Positions 62,285-64,000 of a stretch of DNA of 64,000 nucleotides are shown in pieces. A program made the translations under genes and the position numbers. The stretch spans positions 11,842,001 through 11,906,000 of the forward strand of contig NC_088316.1 in the NCBI RefSeq assembly GCF_910592395.1, given 5' to 3'. The notes below the pieces were generated by a model that saw only the letters and a list, made by a program, of their open reading frames with translations, was not told the origin of the DNA and ran no database searches. Each line of letters opens with the position of its first letter. The stretch's first letter is position 1. This stretch comes from Lineus longissimus. Taxonomy: Eukaryota; Nemertea; Pilidiophora; Heteronemertea; Lineidae.

Positions 62285-62396
62285 TATCTTCCTTGACCTG
62301 TTTCCAGATTTTACTCAAAGAACTGTAAGCCACGGGACTCTCGGGGTTGTAGTACAAATCCCTTAGATACTGCTGTTTGTCATCCTTTACATTCAT

Positions 62397-62400
62397 TTAA
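62397..62400. promoter_or_regulatory. 4-bp divergent start region (CATTTAAATG)
   Basis: The integrase and ATPase start codons face away from each other across only TTAA, forming a perfect palindrome with the two ATGs. Any promoter must lie inside the coding sequences or consist of this palindrome. Confidence 0.6.
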
Positions 62401-63021
62401 ATGAGTGAAGTATTTATTTACGAGCCACACAATATGTTAATTTCTGGTGTTACCAATTGTGGTAAGACATATTTTGCCCTTGACCTCTTAGAAAAGGAGT
62501 ATCGGCACAAGTTCCAGAACATAGTCATTTTCTGTCCAACATATTTCAACAATAAGACATATGAAAGGAAATGGATTTACCAAGACAAGAACGTCTACAT
62601 AGTTAATCCCGAAGCTGTGGCCAGTAATTTGGACCTTGTGCTTCAGTTTGCTACTCTGACCTTTGCTGGTTCTAACACATTATTCCTCATTGATGACTGT
62701 GCTAATTTGAGAGACACAAAAAAGAAGGTGTCCGAGTTATGTAATCTTGCCTTTTCCGGCAGGCACTACAATCTCACTGTTTGGTTACTAGTTCAGAAGT
62801 ACAATTCAGTTGTCAAGGACTACAGAGAGAACATAAGAATTTTAGTATTATTTTTTAATAAGGATGAATCAGCCATGAAAGATGCCTTAGAAGAAAACAG
62901 TGTTATTCCTAAGGAGAAAAGACAGTACTACATAGAAGAACTTAAGATGAAAAAAGGATCAAAACTGATCATTAGACTACAACATCCATTTGGATTTACT
63001 CTTTCCCATCAAAAATCTTAG
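62401..63021 (+). CDS. Packaging-type (A32/FtsK-HerA-like) ATPase (206 aa)
   Basis: Starts at TTTAAATG. Walker A is MLISGVTNCGKTYFALDLL (residues ~12-30, GxxxxGKT type); Walker B is NTLFLIDDCANL (~95-106). A conserved SGRHYNLTVWLLVQKY segment follows, matching the sensor region of Polinton and virus genome-packaging ATPases. Length is typical (~200-230 aa). It would pump the genome into capsids, coupled to the structural proteins of the element. Intact, with no double-hairpin repeat in its coding region; a half-repeat array follows its stop. Confidence 0.9.
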   Translation: MSEVFIYEPHNMLISGVTNCGKTYFALDLLEKEYRHKFQNIVIFCPTYFNNKTYERKWIYQDKNVYIVNPEAVASNLDLVLQFATLTFAGSNTLFLIDDCANLRDTKKKVSELCNLAFSGRHYNLTVWLLVQKYNSVVKDYRENIRILVLFFNKDESAMKDALEENSVIPKEKRQYYIEELKMKKGSKLIIRLQHPFGFTLSHQKS

Positions 63022-63031
63022 TCCCGCTTCT

Positions 63032-63126
63032 GATCATCAGGACTGTGTCCGATCATCAGGACTGTGTCCGATCATCAGGACTGTGTCCGATCATCAGGAC
63101 TGTGTCCGATCATCAGGACTGTGTCC
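63032..63126 (+). repeat. Five exact 19-bp tandem copies of the double hairpin's second half
   Basis: Unit GATCATCAGGACTGTGTCC, repeated five times without a mismatch, followed by GATCAGTGG. Each unit contains the GGAC-TGT-GTCC hairpin preceded by TCA. It lies between the convergent ATPase and membrane-protein genes and overlaps the last few codons of the latter. Confidence 0.95.
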
Positions 63127-63571
63127 GATCAGTGGTCTTAGTCTTTCTAACCCTAGTAAAATAATAAATTATTAATCCTAAACCACTAAGTCCTAGGATA
63201 ATCCATAGGTACTCGTATTTCTTCATTTCATCACTAGGTTGGTAGTAATCACTTAATTGTGGTCGCTGAGGTAGTACAATAGTTCTTTCTGGATTTAAAT
63301 GATTGTAAACAGTAAGTGCTGAATCAGTATTGTTAAAATCAATAGAAGCGTCTCTTTCTCTCTTTAATTCAAGATTAACAAAGTCAATAGTACTCTTTCT
63401 ATGCTCCTCCCATTCGGTTGAAGCTTTTTGTAATTGCTCCTGAGCCAAATCATGTCTTTTCACTTCATCTTCATAACCGTTTTTGTCTAGTGACTTGAAA
63501 AGGTAACCGGATCCAGTGAATGCTAATCCACTGATTATTGCAGATCCAAATAACATACCAATGCCAGCCAT
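63113..63571 (-). CDS. Two-helix membrane protein (152 aa)
   Basis: ATG at 63571 (TTAAATG). An N-terminal Gly-rich membrane helix (GMLFGSAIISGLAFTGSGYLF), a charged helical middle (ERDASIDF), and a second membrane helix (YLWIILGLSGLGLIIYYF) followed by a basic tail. Ends inside the half-repeat array. Function unknown; likely a virion or host-membrane protein. Confidence 0.6.
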   Translation of the reverse strand: MAGIGMLFGSAIISGLAFTGSGYLFKSLDKNGYEDEVKRHDLAQEQLQKASTEWEEHRKSTIDFVNLELKRERDASIDFNNTDSALTVYNHLNPERTIVLPQRPQLSDYYQPSDEMKKYEYLWIILGLSGLGLIIYYFTRVRKTKTTDRTQS

Positions 63572-63593
63572 TTAATTTCAACGAATTTTAATT

Positions 63594-63968
63594 TCAATGA
63601 TGTGTCGGACTTTGTCCTGAGAGCATAGCTCGAGTTAATACCAATTGGTACTGTACATTATGACCATTAAGATCGATGATGTCACCTTTTTCATCAGTTA
63701 AGAGAATATTCAGCTTATTGAATCTTGGTTTACAGGGAATTGCTATTGGTTTCTCAAATGTGTATGCTATTAAATCTCCAAAATTAGCTTCCTTTATTGG
63801 TCTTGTGGTTAGCACATCAGATGCTTCACCATTACTTAATACACTATTAGATTCGATTATGTCACAGTGAAAAACAAAATGGTTAATTGGTCTAAAATTG
63901 ATGGGTTTCTCGCTTACAACATCATCCTTACTTTTATTGTCTAAAGGGTAAGGCCATTCTGATTTCAT
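63594..63968 (-). CDS. Small penton-like/structural protein candidate (124 aa)
   Basis: ATG at 63968. Beta-rich: INHFVFHCDIIES, FGDLIAYTFEKPIAI, KLNILLTDEKGDIIDLNGHNVQYQLVL. The end pattern 'N.L.I...DE.G..I...G..V...L.L' is shared with the 54-kb and 2.6-kb proteins. The last ten residues (RAMLSGQSPTHH region) come from a double-hairpin repeat, so the repeat supplies the C-terminus and nearly the stop codon. Confidence 0.55.
   Translation of the reverse strand: MKSEWPYPLDNKSKDDVVSEKPINFRPINHFVFHCDIIESNSVLSNGEASDVLTTRPIKEANFGDLIAYTFEKPIAIPCKPRFNKLNILLTDEKGDIIDLNGHNVQYQLVLTRAMLSGQSPTHH
63605..63633 (-). repeat. Double-hairpin repeat 25
   Basis: GGAC-TTT-GTCC, TGA, GAGC-ATA-GCTC. Consensus copy at the gene's 3' end. 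Confidence 0.94.
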
Positions 63969-64000
63969 GCCAAATAATTCATTACTTTTACCAAGAAAAT

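Larger units (their letters stand above)
61246..62396 (-). pseudogene. Polinton integrase (RVE) with C-terminal chromodomain; one frameshift
   Basis: ATG at 62396. The first frame carries the RVE core: WQADLVDMQKF (first Asp), FILTVIDLFSRFSWALAV, IQFDDGKEF (second Asp), AVVERFNRTL (Glu). It then shifts at an A9 run (61782-61790 on the plus strand as T9), after which the second frame continues with YNNTFHSSIGMKP, an SH3-like region (YKVGDSVRISKYKSIFGKGY), and a chromodomain (YKIEKILRYKTS, YGLVKWKGYSDKFNEWLP). Together ~380 residues, normal for the family. The product would insert the element's DNA. Two double-hairpin repeats are in frame. The shift is a one-base length difference in a homopolymer, so sequencing error or programmed frameshifting remain possible. 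Confidence 0.85.
48100..64000 (+). mobile_element. Polinton/Maverick-like element, left part to window edge (double-hairpin repeat carrier)
   Basis: The AT-rich, densely packed gene block starts near 48.2 kb and continues past 64 kb. It carries the defining Polinton set: protein-primed PolB, RVE integrase with chromodomain, and a packaging-type ATPase. It also has candidate structural proteins, membrane proteins and an HNH nuclease. No terminal inverted repeat or 6-bp target duplication could be found: the right end is outside, and the left end (about 48,090-48,240) gives no clear tip. No protease, and no capsid protein I can name, was recognised. Twenty-five copies of a double-hairpin repeat lie within 51.4-63.6 kb. 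Confidence 0.85.

Noticed and set aside
63032-63126. Possible CRISPR array (five exact repeats)
   Set aside because: The units are directly adjacent, with no spacers, in a eukaryotic context; it is a tandem amplification of half a double hairpin.
51399-63633. Double-hairpin repeats as rho-independent terminators
   Set aside because: Most are within coding sequence, in both orientations, without U-tracts, and in a eukaryotic nuclear setting.

Overview
This is a eukaryotic window, most likely from the nuclear genome of a marine invertebrate animal. The evidence is GT-AG introns with correct phases, a LINE 3' end, a Harbinger DNA transposon, secreted LamG-type lectin-like genes and long AT-rich non-coding stretches. 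The species cannot be told from the sequence. Nearly every recognisable gene is mobile, virus-like or part of a young tandem duplication.

Layout. (1) 1-10.5 kb: a GC-richer virus-like cluster, all on the minus strand. It holds the N-terminal two thirds of a protein-primed family B DNA polymerase that runs off the left edge, a penton-like protein, a two-gene cassette bracketed by ~255 bp repeats, an ankyrin/SOCS-box protein and a spliced acidic/coiled-coil gene. (2) 10,606-15,679: a complete-looking PIF/Harbinger transposon with TIRs, an intact HARBI1-like nuclease and a four-exon Myb/SANT-like partner gene. (3) 15.7-27.6 kb: mostly non-coding, with a LamG-like exon, a dead pogo/Tigger-type transposase and two foldback elements. 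(4) 27.6-40.5 kb: a tandem array of secreted LamG genes with a Cys-containing C-terminal domain. Copies A and B have complete exon sets. Copy C keeps exon 1 and four tandem versions of a 43-nt mini-exon. (5) 42.3-47.9 kb: further virus-like genes, including a frame-broken coiled-coil gene and a truncated dUTPase. (6) 48.2 kb to the right edge: an AT-rich Polinton/Maverick-like element with PolB, a retroviral-type integrase with chromodomain (frameshifted), a packaging-type ATPase, an HNH endonuclease and structural or membrane proteins.

The most unusual feature lies in region 6. A ~28-31 bp repeat occurs 25 times between 51.4 and 63.6 kb and was not seen in the other ~51 kb. It consists of two adjacent 4-bp-stem/3-nt-loop hairpins (GAGC-TAT-GCTC, spacer TCA, GGAC-AAA-GTCC). 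It sits in frame inside coding regions, including PolB (four copies) and integrase (two), in both orientations and several reading frames. It shows paired changes that keep the stems (GAAC/GTTC, GAGT/ACTC, TGAC/GTCA, GACC/GGTC). This resembles the double-hairpin elements of fungal mitochondria and the protein-invading palindromes of Rickettsia, but in an animal Polinton-like element. I know of no description of it there.

Within the element, integrase and PolB would integrate and copy the DNA, and the ATPase and capsid-like proteins would package it. The in-frame stop at 48,712 and the integrase frameshift suggest this copy is defective or contains assembly errors.
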